Assembly (NCBI GenBank): GCA_021732385.1
Contig: JAKFVA010000003.1
Coordinates: 56,622 to 120,621 of the forward strand
DNA from: Burkholderiales bacterium
GTDB taxonomy: Bacteria > Pseudomonadota > Gammaproteobacteria > Burkholderiales > Burkholderiaceae_C
Reading direction: 5' to 3'
DNA: 64,000 bases
Position numbers and translations under genes: made by a program. Shown here piece after piece: positions 33,632 through 41,666 of the stretch. Position 1 is the first letter of the stretch, and each line of letters starts with the position of its first letter. The notes below the pieces were generated by a model. That model was not told the DNA's origin, searched no databases, and was given only the letters and a program-made list of their open reading frames with translations.

Positions 33632-33669
33632 ACAAACCCCGCCTGGGCAAGGGCTGCGGCGGGGTTTGT
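33632..33669 (-). terminator. Intercistronic stem-loop between gltI and gltJ
   Basis: ACAAACCCCGCC (33632-33643) and GGCGGGGTTTGT (33658-33669) form a perfect 12-bp stem with a 14-nt loop. On the transcribed strand only a short GTTT follows, so it may attenuate or stabilise gltI mRNA rather than fully terminate. This is common after binding-protein genes that need higher expression. Confidence 0.7.
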
Positions 33670-33703
33670 TGGGTTTTCACAGCGTATGGACGCCAAAGGC
33701 AAC

Positions 33704-34639
33704 TTACTTCTTGGCGTAATCTTCCATCGGCCGGTCATTCGGGCCGGCCCATGCGGCTTTGGTGCTCTCGCTTAGCGCCAGGCCAACCTTGATGTTTTTC
33801 GGCGGAATGGCTTGCAGGAACCACTTGTCCCACAGCTTGGCCATGTCACCCGACTTGACCAAGTCCTTGATGGTGTCATCGGCCACTTTCTTGAACTGCG
33901 GATCTTCCTTGCGCATCATGATGGCAATGGGCTCAACACTCAGCACCTCACCGACGATCTTGAAGTCAGCCGGATTTTTGGCATTGGCAATGTTGCCCGC
34001 CAGGATGGAGCCGTCCATCACAAATGCATCAGCGCGGCCCGACTCAAGCAGCAAAAAGCTGTCGGCATGGTCTTTGCCATAAACCTCTTTGAAATCTACA
34101 CCCGTGGCGCGCTCGTTCTTGCGCAAGGTTTGCACCGAGGTGGTGCCGGTGGTGGTGGCCACATTTTTACCATTGAGTTGTGCAATTGCGTTGATGCCCG
34201 AATTGGCCTTGACGGCAATGCGCACCTCTTCCACATAGGTGGTGACGGCAAACGACACGTCTTTTTGCCGGGTGGCATTGTTGGTGGTCGAGCCACACTC
34301 AATGTCAACCGTGCCGTTTTGCACCAGCGGAATGCGGTTTTGTGAGGTAACCGGCAGGTACTTCACTTCCAGTTTGCGACCAGCGGCTTTTTCCACATTG
34401 GCGATGATGCGCTGGCAGATTTCAACGTGGTAGCCGGCATATTTGCCATCACCCAACGTATAAGACAAAGCGCCCGACGAATCGCGCACACCCATGGTGA
34501 TGCTGCCCGAGGCCTTGACCTTGGCCAGCGTGTCGGTGGCTTGCGCCAGTGCAGCGCCGCCAGCCAATACCGCTACTGCGGCAGCGACGGTTTGAATGTA
34601 AAAACGGTTTTTCCTGGTGTCTCCAGAAAGAAGAATCAA
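33704..34639 (-). CDS. gltI: Glutamate/aspartate periplasmic binding protein
   Basis: This 311-residue protein (from TTG 34639) has a signal peptide (FYIQTVAAAVAVLAGGAALA) and the class 3 solute-binding body: VRDSSGALSYTLGDGKYAGY, YLPVTSQNRIPLVQNGTVDI, ECGSTTNNATRQKDVSFA, RADAFVMDGSILAGNIA. It captures glutamate/aspartate for GltJKL. The expected start would be a Met at codon 9: AAAAACCGT follows a well placed GGAG-ACACC, but the codon there is AGG (34615-34613), not ATG. The only upstream alternative is a TTG without ribosome site. Confidence 0.85.
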   Translation of the reverse strand: MILLSGDTRKNRFYIQTVAAAVAVLAGGAALAQATDTLAKVKASGSITMGVRDSSGALSYTLGDGKYAGYHVEICQRIIANVEKAAGRKLEVKYLPVTSQNRIPLVQNGTVDIECGSTTNNATRQKDVSFAVTTYVEEVRIAVKANSGINAIAQLNGKNVATTTGTTSVQTLRKNERATGVDFKEVYGKDHADSFLLLESGRADAFVMDGSILAGNIANAKNPADFKIVGEVLSVEPIAIMMRKEDPQFKKVADDTIKDLVKSGDMAKLWDKWFLQAIPPKNIKVGLALSESTKAAWAGPNDRPMEDYAKK

Positions 34640-34749
34640 AGGAAGTTGGGCAGGGGTGAAGTGTAAGGATTCTTGAGGTTTGATTTTGCGTAATTACCCG
34701 TACAAAGTGCTAAGCATGATTCATGCCGCCGCAATGCAGGAAGCGGTTC

Positions 34750-36168
34750 TCAGCGCTTCAACCGGCTCGGTTGGGTCAAGTTCTCGGGCACTAGCAAAGC
34801 ATCCACCTGAGCGCGCGTCATGATGCCCAGCGACTCAGCGGTTTCGTCGATGGGCAAGCCGGTTTTCATGGCGGTTTTTGCAATCAGCGCGGCTTTTTCA
34901 TAACCAATCAGCGGGTTCAGCGCGGTCACCAGCGTAATGGACTCACGCACCCGCTTGGCCAGCAGCTCGTGGTTGGCTTCAATGCCGGCCACGCAGTTGT
35001 TTTGCAGCGTGATGCAGGCCTGGCTCAGATGCTCAATGCTTTTAAACAGGCTCCAGCCCATGATGGGCTCGAACGCATTGAGCTGCAATTGCCCCGCTTC
35101 CGACGCCATGGTGACCGTCATATCGTTGCCAATAACTTCAAATGCCACCTGGTTCATCACCTCAGGAATGACTGGATTCACCTTGCCCGGCATGATGGAT
35201 GAACCCGCCTGGCGCGCGGGCAGCCTGATGTCGCCAAAGCCGGCCTGCGGGCCGCTGCTGAGCAGGCGCAGGTCATTGCAGATTTTGCTGAGCTTGGTGG
35301 CCACGCGCTTGAGCACACCTGAGAGCTGCACAAAGGCGCCGGTATCCTGCGTGGCCTCAATCAGGTTGCCAGCTTTTTTCACCGGGATGCCGCACTCGTG
35401 CGCCAGATAGGCGCACACCATGTCGGCATAGCCCGCCGGGGCGTTGATGCCGGTGCCAATAGCGGTAGCGCCGAGGTTGATTTCTTCAATCAGCGCACGC
35501 GCTTCGCGTAAGCGCTGCTCGTCCTCGCCCATCATGATGGCGTAGGTCAAAAACTCCTGTCCCAGCGTCATAGGCACGGCGTCTTGCAATTGCGTGCGTC
35601 CAATCTTCAGCACACTGCGAAATTCATGCGCCTTGGCTTCAAAGCCTCTGCGCAAAATTGCCATTGAAACCAGTAACCGCTCAATGGCTGACCATAAAGC
35701 CACGCGCAAGGCAGTGGGGTACACATCATTGGTGCTTTGCGAGGCGTTGACGTGGTCGTTGGGGTGCAGCACGTCGTAGCGGCCTTTGGCGTAACCCATT
35801 TTCTCCAGCGCCAGGTTGGCAATTACCTCGTTGGCGTTCATGTTGGTGGAGGTGCCTGCGCCGCCTTGGATGACATCGACCACAAACTCGTTGTGATGCA
35901 GGTTGTTGATAAGGTCGCCGCAGGCCTGGCAAATGGCGTCAGCCAACTCGCCGTCGAGCACGCGCAGATCGGCATTGGCGCGGGCGGCCGATTTTTTAAC
36001 GTAGGCGAGCGCGCGGATCAAATCGGGCATGGCACTGATGCGGGTGCCCGAGATCGGGAAATTTTCTACTGCGCGCGCCGTGTGCACGCCCCAGTAAGCC
36101 TCGGCAGGAATGGGTTTTTCACCCAAAAAATCGTGTTCAAGGCGGGTGGTGTCGGGCATGGTGTTCAA
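34750..36168 (-). CDS. aspA: Aspartate ammonia-lyase
   Basis: This 472-residue enzyme releases ammonia from aspartate to give fumarate. It has the signature GSSIMPGKVNP (322-332), STNMNANEVIANLA, the HPNDHVNASQSTNDVYPTA substrate region and GTGINAPAGYADMVC. Length and motifs match AspA. Its location upstream of the glutamate/aspartate transporter in the same direction links uptake and catabolism. A LysR gene lies upstream. ATG 36168, with a second possible Met at codon 4. Confidence 0.95.
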   Translation of the reverse strand: MNTMPDTTRLEHDFLGEKPIPAEAYWGVHTARAVENFPISGTRISAMPDLIRALAYVKKSAARANADLRVLDGELADAICQACGDLINNLHHNEFVVDVIQGGAGTSTNMNANEVIANLALEKMGYAKGRYDVLHPNDHVNASQSTNDVYPTALRVALWSAIERLLVSMAILRRGFEAKAHEFRSVLKIGRTQLQDAVPMTLGQEFLTYAIMMGEDEQRLREARALIEEINLGATAIGTGINAPAGYADMVCAYLAHECGIPVKKAGNLIEATQDTGAFVQLSGVLKRVATKLSKICNDLRLLSSGPQAGFGDIRLPARQAGSSIMPGKVNPVIPEVMNQVAFEVIGNDMTVTMASEAGQLQLNAFEPIMGWSLFKSIEHLSQACITLQNNCVAGIEANHELLAKRVRESITLVTALNPLIGYEKAALIAKTAMKTGLPIDETAESLGIMTRAQVDALLVPENLTQPSRLKR

Positions 36169-36328
36169 GTGCGATTACAGCGGATGGCAAACAAGGGCAA
36201 CTGCACGCACTGTAAAACGCCAGGGGTAAAAAGCGCCAATGCTGTTTTCAATTCAGCCCATGCAAAAAATGGATGATGCAGCATACACAAGGCCTAGCGG
36301 GCGATTCATAGCGCTCAGCGCAGAATCG

Positions 36329-37270
36329 TCAAGACGTTTTTTGAGTTTGCAAAAATGACCACAAAGCCTGCGCAGCGCCCTTGGCTTCTTTGCCCGAGGT
36401 GTCTTTTTCGCGGTAGGCACGAATGTCCAGCGTCATCTGCAGGCCGCCCTGCAGTTCCTTGCCTGTGCCCAGCGTAGCGCTAACCAACTTTTTGGCGCGC
36501 AGGTCTTTCTTGACAGCACTCAAAGGCAAGAATGCAATGCCATGCCCCTCAAGCGCCATGGCCTTGAGGCCTTCGGCCATGTCGGTTTCGTAAACCCGGT
36601 CAAGGTGGATGGCGGTGGGCGACTGCTTCAAAATCAAATCGACCACGCGCCCCAAATATGCACCAGGGGCATAACCCAGATAAGGCAGCGGCTGGCTGGC
36701 GCGGCCGGGCAGGTGAAACAGCGGCTGGCCATCGGCGTCGGGTTTGACATAGGGCGAGAGTACTTCTTGCCCCAGTGTGACCAATTCATAGCGCCCGGTG
36801 TCAAGCTGCAGCGGCTGCGAATCGTGGTGATAGGCAATCAGCAGGTCGCAGCTGCCCTCGGTCAGGCGTAATACGGCGTCGTGCACGTTCAGCGCAATCA
36901 AGCGGCTTTTGATGGTGCCAAACTGCTCGCGCAATTCCGATACCCAGGCCGGGAAAAACGTGAAGGCCAGCGTGTGCGGCACGGCAAATTCAATCACGTC
37001 TTGCCCGGCGCTTTGGTGGCCACGCAGCATGGCGCGCGTGCTTTGCAGGGCTTGCAGCATTTCAAGCGCCTGGCTGTACAGCGTTTGCCCGGCCGGGGTC
37101 AGGCGGGTGGGGTAAGAACTGCGGTCCACCAGATCGGCGCCGGCCCAGGCTTCAAGCGACTGGATGCGGCGCGAGAACGCTGGTTGCGTGACGTGGCGCA
37201 GCACGGCCGAGCGGCTGAAACTGCGGGTTTCAGCCAGCGAGACAAAGTCTTCCAGCCACTTGGTTTCCAT
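36329..37270 (-). CDS. LysR-family transcriptional regulator
   Basis: This 313-residue protein has the winged helix WLEDFVSLAETRSFSRSAVL then TQPAFSRRIQSLEAWAGADL, and a C-terminal effector domain with FPAWVSELREQFGTIKSRLI, DLLIAYHHDSQPLQ and MALEGHGIAFLPLSAV. It is encoded directly upstream of aspA and the transporter in the same orientation, so it may control amino acid use. That target is inferred. Starts METKWLEDF at ATG 37270. Confidence 0.9.
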   Translation of the reverse strand: METKWLEDFVSLAETRSFSRSAVLRHVTQPAFSRRIQSLEAWAGADLVDRSSYPTRLTPAGQTLYSQALEMLQALQSTRAMLRGHQSAGQDVIEFAVPHTLAFTFFPAWVSELREQFGTIKSRLIALNVHDAVLRLTEGSCDLLIAYHHDSQPLQLDTGRYELVTLGQEVLSPYVKPDADGQPLFHLPGRASQPLPYLGYAPGAYLGRVVDLILKQSPTAIHLDRVYETDMAEGLKAMALEGHGIAFLPLSAVKKDLRAKKLVSATLGTGKELQGGLQMTLDIRAYREKDTSGKEAKGAAQALWSFLQTQKTS

Positions 37271-37303
37271 GGGTTGCTCAACCCCGCCCGGGCGCGCCAG
37301 GCA

Positions 37304-38866
37304 TCAGGATTCGCCCCAGGGCATCATCAGGGTGAGCCAGGCCAGTTTGGTGAATTCGGGTTCAAAAGCGTCAATGATTTTTTGCGGCTGCGGGCACAAG
37401 GTGCTGTCGGTAATCACGCCAAACTGCACACCACCGCCGTAGCTGAGTATGGACACGCCCAGCCCCACGTCACCCGACTGCGGCACCCAAAACATCATCT
37501 GCTCAACCTGCGAGCCGCAGAACTTGAGCTTCTCGCGCGGGCCAGGTACGTTGGTCATCACCGCCGTGGTTTTGCGGCCAAACAGACTCAGCAGCGCATC
37601 TTGCGCGGGCTTGACCAGCAAGCCGGCCACCGCCAGCAAGCCAAACGCCAGCAACGGCTGGTAACTGCCTTTCATCTGGCGCATACGGCGGCGCACTTCG
37701 TAGGTGCGCGCTATCGGGTTGGCAATGCCAACAGGCAGCACCAGCGGCGCCAGGCCAAAACGGTTGCCCAGTTTCCAGGCCTGGTCGAGCGGGCGCAGGT
37801 TGACCGGCACCATGGCGCGAATCTCCTGGCCATCCACGTCGTCGCCATGCTGGCGCAAATAATGACCAATGGCACCAGCCACGCAAGCTAGCAGCACATC
37901 GTTGATGGAACAGTTAAGCGCAACGCCAATGGCCTTGACTTCATCAAGCGGGATGGGCTCGCACCAGGCCACACATTTGGAGATGCCGGGCTTGCCCTTC
38001 AGGCGGGTGGGCGAGTCGTCGGGCATCAACGCCAGAGCGGCACTGTCGCTGGCCAACTGGTAGGCAATTTTGGCCATGTCTACCCCGCCGCTCCAGCCCT
38101 TGCCGGGGGTACTGAGCATTTCCAATGAGCGCGCCATACCGGTGCCAGTGGCGTCAAGCGCTTTAACGGCCAGTCCGGTAAACGGCTTGATGAGCGTATC
38201 GGCAATCCAGTCTTCGGGGTTTGCAGCGGCATCTTTTTTGCGACGGGCTGGCGGCAGCGTACCGCCGTCCACCAGCGACAGCGTGACCGAAATCAGCGCA
38301 ATGCCATCGGCAATGCAATGGTGAATGCGCACCACCAGCGCACTGCCGCCCTGGTAGTCTTCAACCAGATGAAACTGCCATAGCGGGCACTTGCGGTCCA
38401 GCGGCTGCATAGCCAACTCGGCCACACGCTGCTGCAAGGCTTGTTGCTCGCTGGGCTGATTTTTGGCACTGGTTTTGGCCGGGAGCTTTTCCACCACCAC
38501 ATGGCGCTTAATATCAAAATTGCTGTCAGTCACCCAGGTGGCACCTGCCGCGTCTTCGACCACGCGCTGGCGAAAGCGCGGGTACAGCATCAGCCGCTGC
38601 TCGACCCGCTCGCGCAGGGCCTGCAAACTCAAACCCGGCTTGAGCGACCACACGCCCACAATCATCATCAGGTTGGACGGGGAATCCATGTGCAGCCAGG
38701 CGGTGTCGACCCGGCTCATGCGCTCGCCGGTGAGCCCCAGCGTGCCACGCACCGCACGCGCCAGCGGCTTGGCCACCTTGCGGGCCACCTGCTGACGCAC
38801 GGCTTGTACGGCCTGACCCGCCGTTTTGACACCGACCACATTCTGGGTAACCACGCGCGTGACCAT
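37304..38866 (-). CDS. Wax ester synthase / acyl-CoA:diacylglycerol acyltransferase (WS/DGAT)
   Basis: This 520-residue enzyme has the catalytic HHxxxDG motif as HHCIADG (182-188), and the family entry MSRVDTAWLHMDSPSNLMMI at about residue 50. Late motifs include VFRAMVPVNLRP-like EIRAMVPVNLRPLDQAWKLG, and TTAVMTNVPGPREKL. It esterifies acyl-CoA with fatty alcohol or diacylglycerol for storage lipid. The first 49 residues are extra; a start at Met 50 is possible. The acyl-CoA-binding gene is divergent 133 bases away. Confidence 0.9.
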   Translation of the reverse strand: MVTRVVTQNVVGVKTAGQAVQAVRQQVARKVAKPLARAVRGTLGLTGERMSRVDTAWLHMDSPSNLMMIVGVWSLKPGLSLQALRERVEQRLMLYPRFRQRVVEDAAGATWVTDSNFDIKRHVVVEKLPAKTSAKNQPSEQQALQQRVAELAMQPLDRKCPLWQFHLVEDYQGGSALVVRIHHCIADGIALISVTLSLVDGGTLPPARRKKDAAANPEDWIADTLIKPFTGLAVKALDATGTGMARSLEMLSTPGKGWSGGVDMAKIAYQLASDSAALALMPDDSPTRLKGKPGISKCVAWCEPIPLDEVKAIGVALNCSINDVLLACVAGAIGHYLRQHGDDVDGQEIRAMVPVNLRPLDQAWKLGNRFGLAPLVLPVGIANPIARTYEVRRRMRQMKGSYQPLLAFGLLAVAGLLVKPAQDALLSLFGRKTTAVMTNVPGPREKLKFCGSQVEQMMFWVPQSGDVGLGVSILSYGGGVQFGVITDSTLCPQPQKIIDAFEPEFTKLAWLTLMMPWGES

Positions 38867-38999
38867 ACCGACAAACTCCGTTGGGGACAGCCCTCTATTC
38901 TGGCAACAAGCACCGCTTTAAGATAGCACGCGCTAACCCGTATTCATGCTGCTTAAAACCGCAATAAATTCTCCATCAGCCCAACACAAGGAACCTGCC

Positions 39000-39254
39000 A
39001 TGGCCGACCTGAAAGCCGCTTTTGAAACTGCCGTAGCCAACTCGAAAAACCTGAGCGAGCGCCCCGACAACCAGACCATGCTCAAGCTCTATGCGCTGTA
39101 CAAGCAGGCCAGCACAGGCGACAACGCCGACAAAAAACCCGGCTTCACCGACATGGTGGGCCGCGCCAAATGGGACGCCTGGAACGGCTTCAAAGGCACC
39201 AGCACTGACGACGCCATGCAGCAGTACATTGACTTGGTGGAGTCGCTCAGTTAG
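39000..39254 (+). CDS. Acyl-CoA-binding protein
   Basis: This 84-residue protein (ADLKAAFETAVANSKNLSER then QTMLKLYALYKQASTGDNAD) ends with AKWDAWNGFKGTSTDDAMQQY. It is a standard ACBP four-helix bundle with the YxLYKQAxxGD and KWxAW motifs. It binds long-chain acyl-CoA in the cytoplasm. ATG 39000 has AAGGAACCTGCC upstream, which is preferred to an upstream frame start. It is divergent from the WS/DGAT gene. Confidence 0.9.
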   Translation: MADLKAAFETAVANSKNLSERPDNQTMLKLYALYKQASTGDNADKKPGFTDMVGRAKWDAWNGFKGTSTDDAMQQYIDLVESLS

Positions 39255-39558
39255 CGCGCGGCGCCCGGCTGCAGGGCTGCGCAAGCGCTAATGCAGCTGA
39301 CCCGCCCTCAGCCAGGGAGGCGGTTTTACCGTTCAGGCTGGTGGGGTTGAAGCTGGGGTTGGTGTAGGGGTTGTTGCCCACGCCCTCCAGCAGTGCAAGC
39401 TGGCGGGTTGGGTCGAATTGGATGCCCAGGCTATCGCTGTCGATTAGGGTGTCTTTGCCTAAGGTAGTGGTGAACCCATAAGTATTTAAGGCTCTTCCAC
39501 TGTAATTGGCATCGTAAACATGTAGTGCTGGCTGAGCGTAGATTTGTTTCGTTGGCAT
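39247..39558 (-). CDS. Short protein coupled to a lipoprotein gene, unknown
   Basis: This 103-residue protein starts MPTKQIYAQPALHVYDANYS at ATG 39558, one base after the lipoprotein stop, with AAGGAA upstream, so it is translated with that gene. It contains FTTTLGKDTLIDSDSLGIQF then DPTRQLALLEGVGNNPYTNP, and ends Ala/Ser-rich. No signal peptide or known domain is visible. The end overlaps the acyl-CoA-binding gene by eight bases, tail to tail. It could be a fragment of a larger protein or a small partner of the lipoprotein. Confidence 0.5.
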   Translation of the reverse strand: MPTKQIYAQPALHVYDANYSGRALNTYGFTTTLGKDTLIDSDSLGIQFDPTRQLALLEGVGNNPYTNPSFNPTSLNGKTASLAEGGSAALALAQPCSRAPRAN

Positions 39559-39559
39559 A

Positions 39560-40192
39560 TCAATTCCTTGTTTTGCAGTTGTCGCTTTGGTAAGTCGGGT
39601 CGATCTTTTGCATGTACGTTGATCGTGGGTCGATGAGATATCTTTGCTTTGACTTATCCGTTATGGAGTAGCTCGACTTGACTTTTGTGAGTTCATCGCG
39701 ATCAACCATTAAATTAGCTGGCAGGTTGTATGCCCAAGCATCTAATTTCGGCAGCCAATTCCACCACCCTGTTTTGTCTGGATTCACTTGGACGTAATAG
39801 GGGATTACGCAAGGGAAATTGTGTGTGTAGTACCAGTTCTTATGTGACGCGGGTGCAATCAGGACTGGCTGTTTGTTTGGTGAAATAGCAAGCACCATTA
39901 CGCTTGCAGTACCGGTATATGAATAGTCTCGCTCTCGGTAGCTGAAAGAAATTGTTTCTACCCAATCAGGGCGATACGCCAAGTCCGCTGGATTGCCCGC
40001 ATCACCTTTGATTGAGTAGCGGACACTTCGCGTAACCCAAATAATTTCTCCGGTATTCAGTAAAACTTCTTCTTGCCACTCCACCGTTCTTGAGCAGGCA
40101 CTTAGTGCAGACACCAGTAGTAGTCCGATTACGCTAGTGCCTAACAAGTGCCGATTTGGGCGGCACGTAGTTTTTCGGCGTGTGCAATGCAT
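39560..40192 (-). CDS. Putative lipoprotein, unknown
   Basis: This 210-residue protein has an N-terminal signal ending in a lipobox (LLLVSALSAC), so it is likely anchored in the outer or inner membrane after lipidation. The mature part shows EEVLLNTGEIIWVTRSVRYS, WVETISFSYRERDYSYTGTA and a C-terminal YLIDPRSTYMQKIDPTYQ. Codons look less GC-rich than those of neighbours. Together with the coupled short gene it forms an accessory pair of unknown function, perhaps immunity- or envelope-related. Confidence 0.65.
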   Translation of the reverse strand: MHCTRRKTTCRPNRHLLGTSVIGLLLVSALSACSRTVEWQEEVLLNTGEIIWVTRSVRYSIKGDAGNPADLAYRPDWVETISFSYRERDYSYTGTASVMVLAISPNKQPVLIAPASHKNWYYTHNFPCVIPYYVQVNPDKTGWWNWLPKLDAWAYNLPANLMVDRDELTKVKSSYSITDKSKQRYLIDPRSTYMQKIDPTYQSDNCKTRN

Positions 40193-40723
40193 ATTTTTCC
40201 CGTCATCGTTTCTAACTAGTTTGCTGGGCAGTTGTTTTCTGGCATCGCCTGCAATTACCTGGCCTCATCTTGGCTTGAGTACACCATTTCAGCCCCACCT
40301 AAGCGTTTAGGCTGAGTTGAGACAGTTTTGAGGTAGCTTTTAGACATTTCGAGCTGCGGCGAGGGCTTTGCGAGGCCAGGCACATGGAATTGCGCATGCT
40401 GTCTGCTCCTGAATGTATAGTATTTTTTGATAGCGTTACCCGCACATCAATGCTGACTAAAACCGGGTTTTAGTGCCTAAAAAATGCCTGAAAAACGTAA
40501 AGCTCGGCCTAGCTAGCGACTAGCAAGCAATGTTTGGAGCCGTTTGAGATTGGATTTTAGAAGAAACACGCTGCTTCTAGATGCGAAAAGTGCTTTATAG
40601 CTAGTACAGACATGCGGGTCGCGCTATGGTTTTTTACTATTAATAGAGTAGCAAAAATCGGGACAATTCAACTGCGGGAGGATTCAAGTGTTTGCAATAA
40701 ATTGTCGTGCAGCGCTATCGGAA
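40193..40723. other. AT-rich intergenic region holding an inverted-repeat element
   Basis: These 531 bases have no convincing gene. They contain the inverted-repeat element at 40404-40653, with AT-rich sequence on each side. Confidence 0.7.
40404..40653. repeat. MITE-like inverted-repeat element, copy 1
   Basis: Left arm starts TGCTCCT and includes ATAGTATTTTTTGATAGC (40417-40434) followed by GTTACCCGCAC. The right arm, reverse-complemented, starts TGCTACT and includes ATAGTAAAAAACCATAGCG then CGACCCGCA. No open reading frame of note lies between. A second copy is at 63606-63850, so it is a mobile or amplified non-coding element. Comamonad genomes have related short extragenic repeats. Confidence 0.65.
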
Positions 40724-41059
40724 TCAAACTAAAGCAAGCACCAAATGCCCTACTTCCGCCTTGGCCGGACGAACCTTGATCTCAATGTCATAGCCAAGCC
40801 GCGTGAGGCAGTCCATCAGTTTGCGCTCAGACAGATTGGCAAGGTCGCCGCGCATCATGTCAGAGACTTTGGGCTGGGTGATGCCCATCCTTTTGGCGGC
40901 CTCTTGTTGAGTCAGGCCACGGCTTTTCATGGCTTTCCTGATTTCGATCACCAGGCCCGTTTTTATCTTGAGTTTTTCAGCATCCGCCAAGCCCAGGTCG
41001 GCAAACACGTTGCCGGAACCACGATGCACTTCAACGCCTTCAACCAGTCGAGTTTTCAT
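40724..41059 (-). CDS. higA: HigA-type antitoxin with HTH domain
   Basis: This 111-residue protein has an XRE-type helix-turn-helix (RGLTQQEAAKRMGITQPKVS, residues 47-66, then DMMRG). It starts MKTRLVEGVEVHRG. Its ATG overlaps the toxin stop by four bases, so the two genes are coupled, toxin first. Such antitoxins bind the toxin and repress the operon. The order and size match HigBA pairs with Gp49-like toxins. Confidence 0.75.
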   Translation of the reverse strand: MKTRLVEGVEVHRGSGNVFADLGLADAEKLKIKTGLVIEIRKAMKSRGLTQQEAAKRMGITQPKVSDMMRGDLANLSERKLMDCLTRLGYDIEIKVRPAKAEVGHLVLALV

Positions 41060-41433
41060 TTTCGCAACCCCTTTACTAACGCTTCGGCAATTTTCAGCCT
41101 GGTGTTGATGATGTCCATGTCTTCCTTCGGTGTGGCGATGCCGCGCTTGCTTTTCTTCTGAAAGCAGTGAAGGACAAACACTGCCTCGGTGAATTTCACG
41201 GTGTACACGGCACGGTAGGTACCACCCACATCGTCTTCGACCACCTCAAGGACGCCAGCACCACCAAAGCCCTTGACTACTTTGGCCGCGTCGTGCCTGT
41301 CACCAGCCTGCGCCAGCGACAAAGCAAAACCAAAAAACCGCCGAACATCCGCAGGCAAGGCTACCAAGTCTTTGTGGCTGCTGCCAATCCATTCAAGCGG
41401 TTTTTCGTTGGTGGGCACGGCTGAAATATGCAT
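41056..41433 (-). CDS. higB: HigB/RelE-type (Gp49-like) toxin
   Basis: This 125-residue protein shows LEWIGSSHKDLVALPADVRR, GFGGAGVLEVVEDDVGGTYR and VYTVKFTEAVFVLHCFQKKS-type strands ending KRGIATPKEDMDIINTRLK. This is the Gp49-like HigB family, mRNA interferases of the RelE superfamily that cut mRNA at the ribosome. It precedes and overlaps its antitoxin gene. A 16-bp palindrome lies 68 bases upstream. Confidence 0.75.
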   Translation of the reverse strand: MHISAVPTNEKPLEWIGSSHKDLVALPADVRRFFGFALSLAQAGDRHDAAKVVKGFGGAGVLEVVEDDVGGTYRAVYTVKFTEAVFVLHCFQKKSKRGIATPKEDMDIINTRLKIAEALVKGLRK

Positions 41434-41500
41434 TAACTGGTATAAAAAGTCAATCGACAGAACTGCGCCGCTCGCGGTGCAGTCGGTTGCAAATACTTGT

Positions 41501-41516
41501 TATGGCTATAGCCATA
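41501..41516. promoter_or_regulatory. Perfect 16-bp palindrome upstream of higBA
   Basis: TATGGCTATAGCCATA is fully symmetric and lies 68-83 bases before the toxin start. HigA antitoxins repress through palindromic operators, so this is a good candidate operator. The stretch 41434-41666 otherwise holds only a small TACCGC/GCGGTA hairpin at 41543-41560. Confidence 0.5.
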
Positions 41517-41666
41517 CACCCGCAAACCCCTTCTTTGGCACATACCGCCTGGAAGCGGTAGTAGCCGTAAATGTTGGTTGCAAAAACAATGCGCATAGGC
41601 AGGTCAGGCCAAGCAGCCAAACAAAGAATTTTTGGTTTGGCCCCAGTGTTTTTGTCATGCTGCCAG

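Noticed and set aside
36881..37891. Plus-strand open frame across the LysR and WS/DGAT genes
   Set aside because: It is antisense to two genes with diagnostic motifs and has no recognisable domain.
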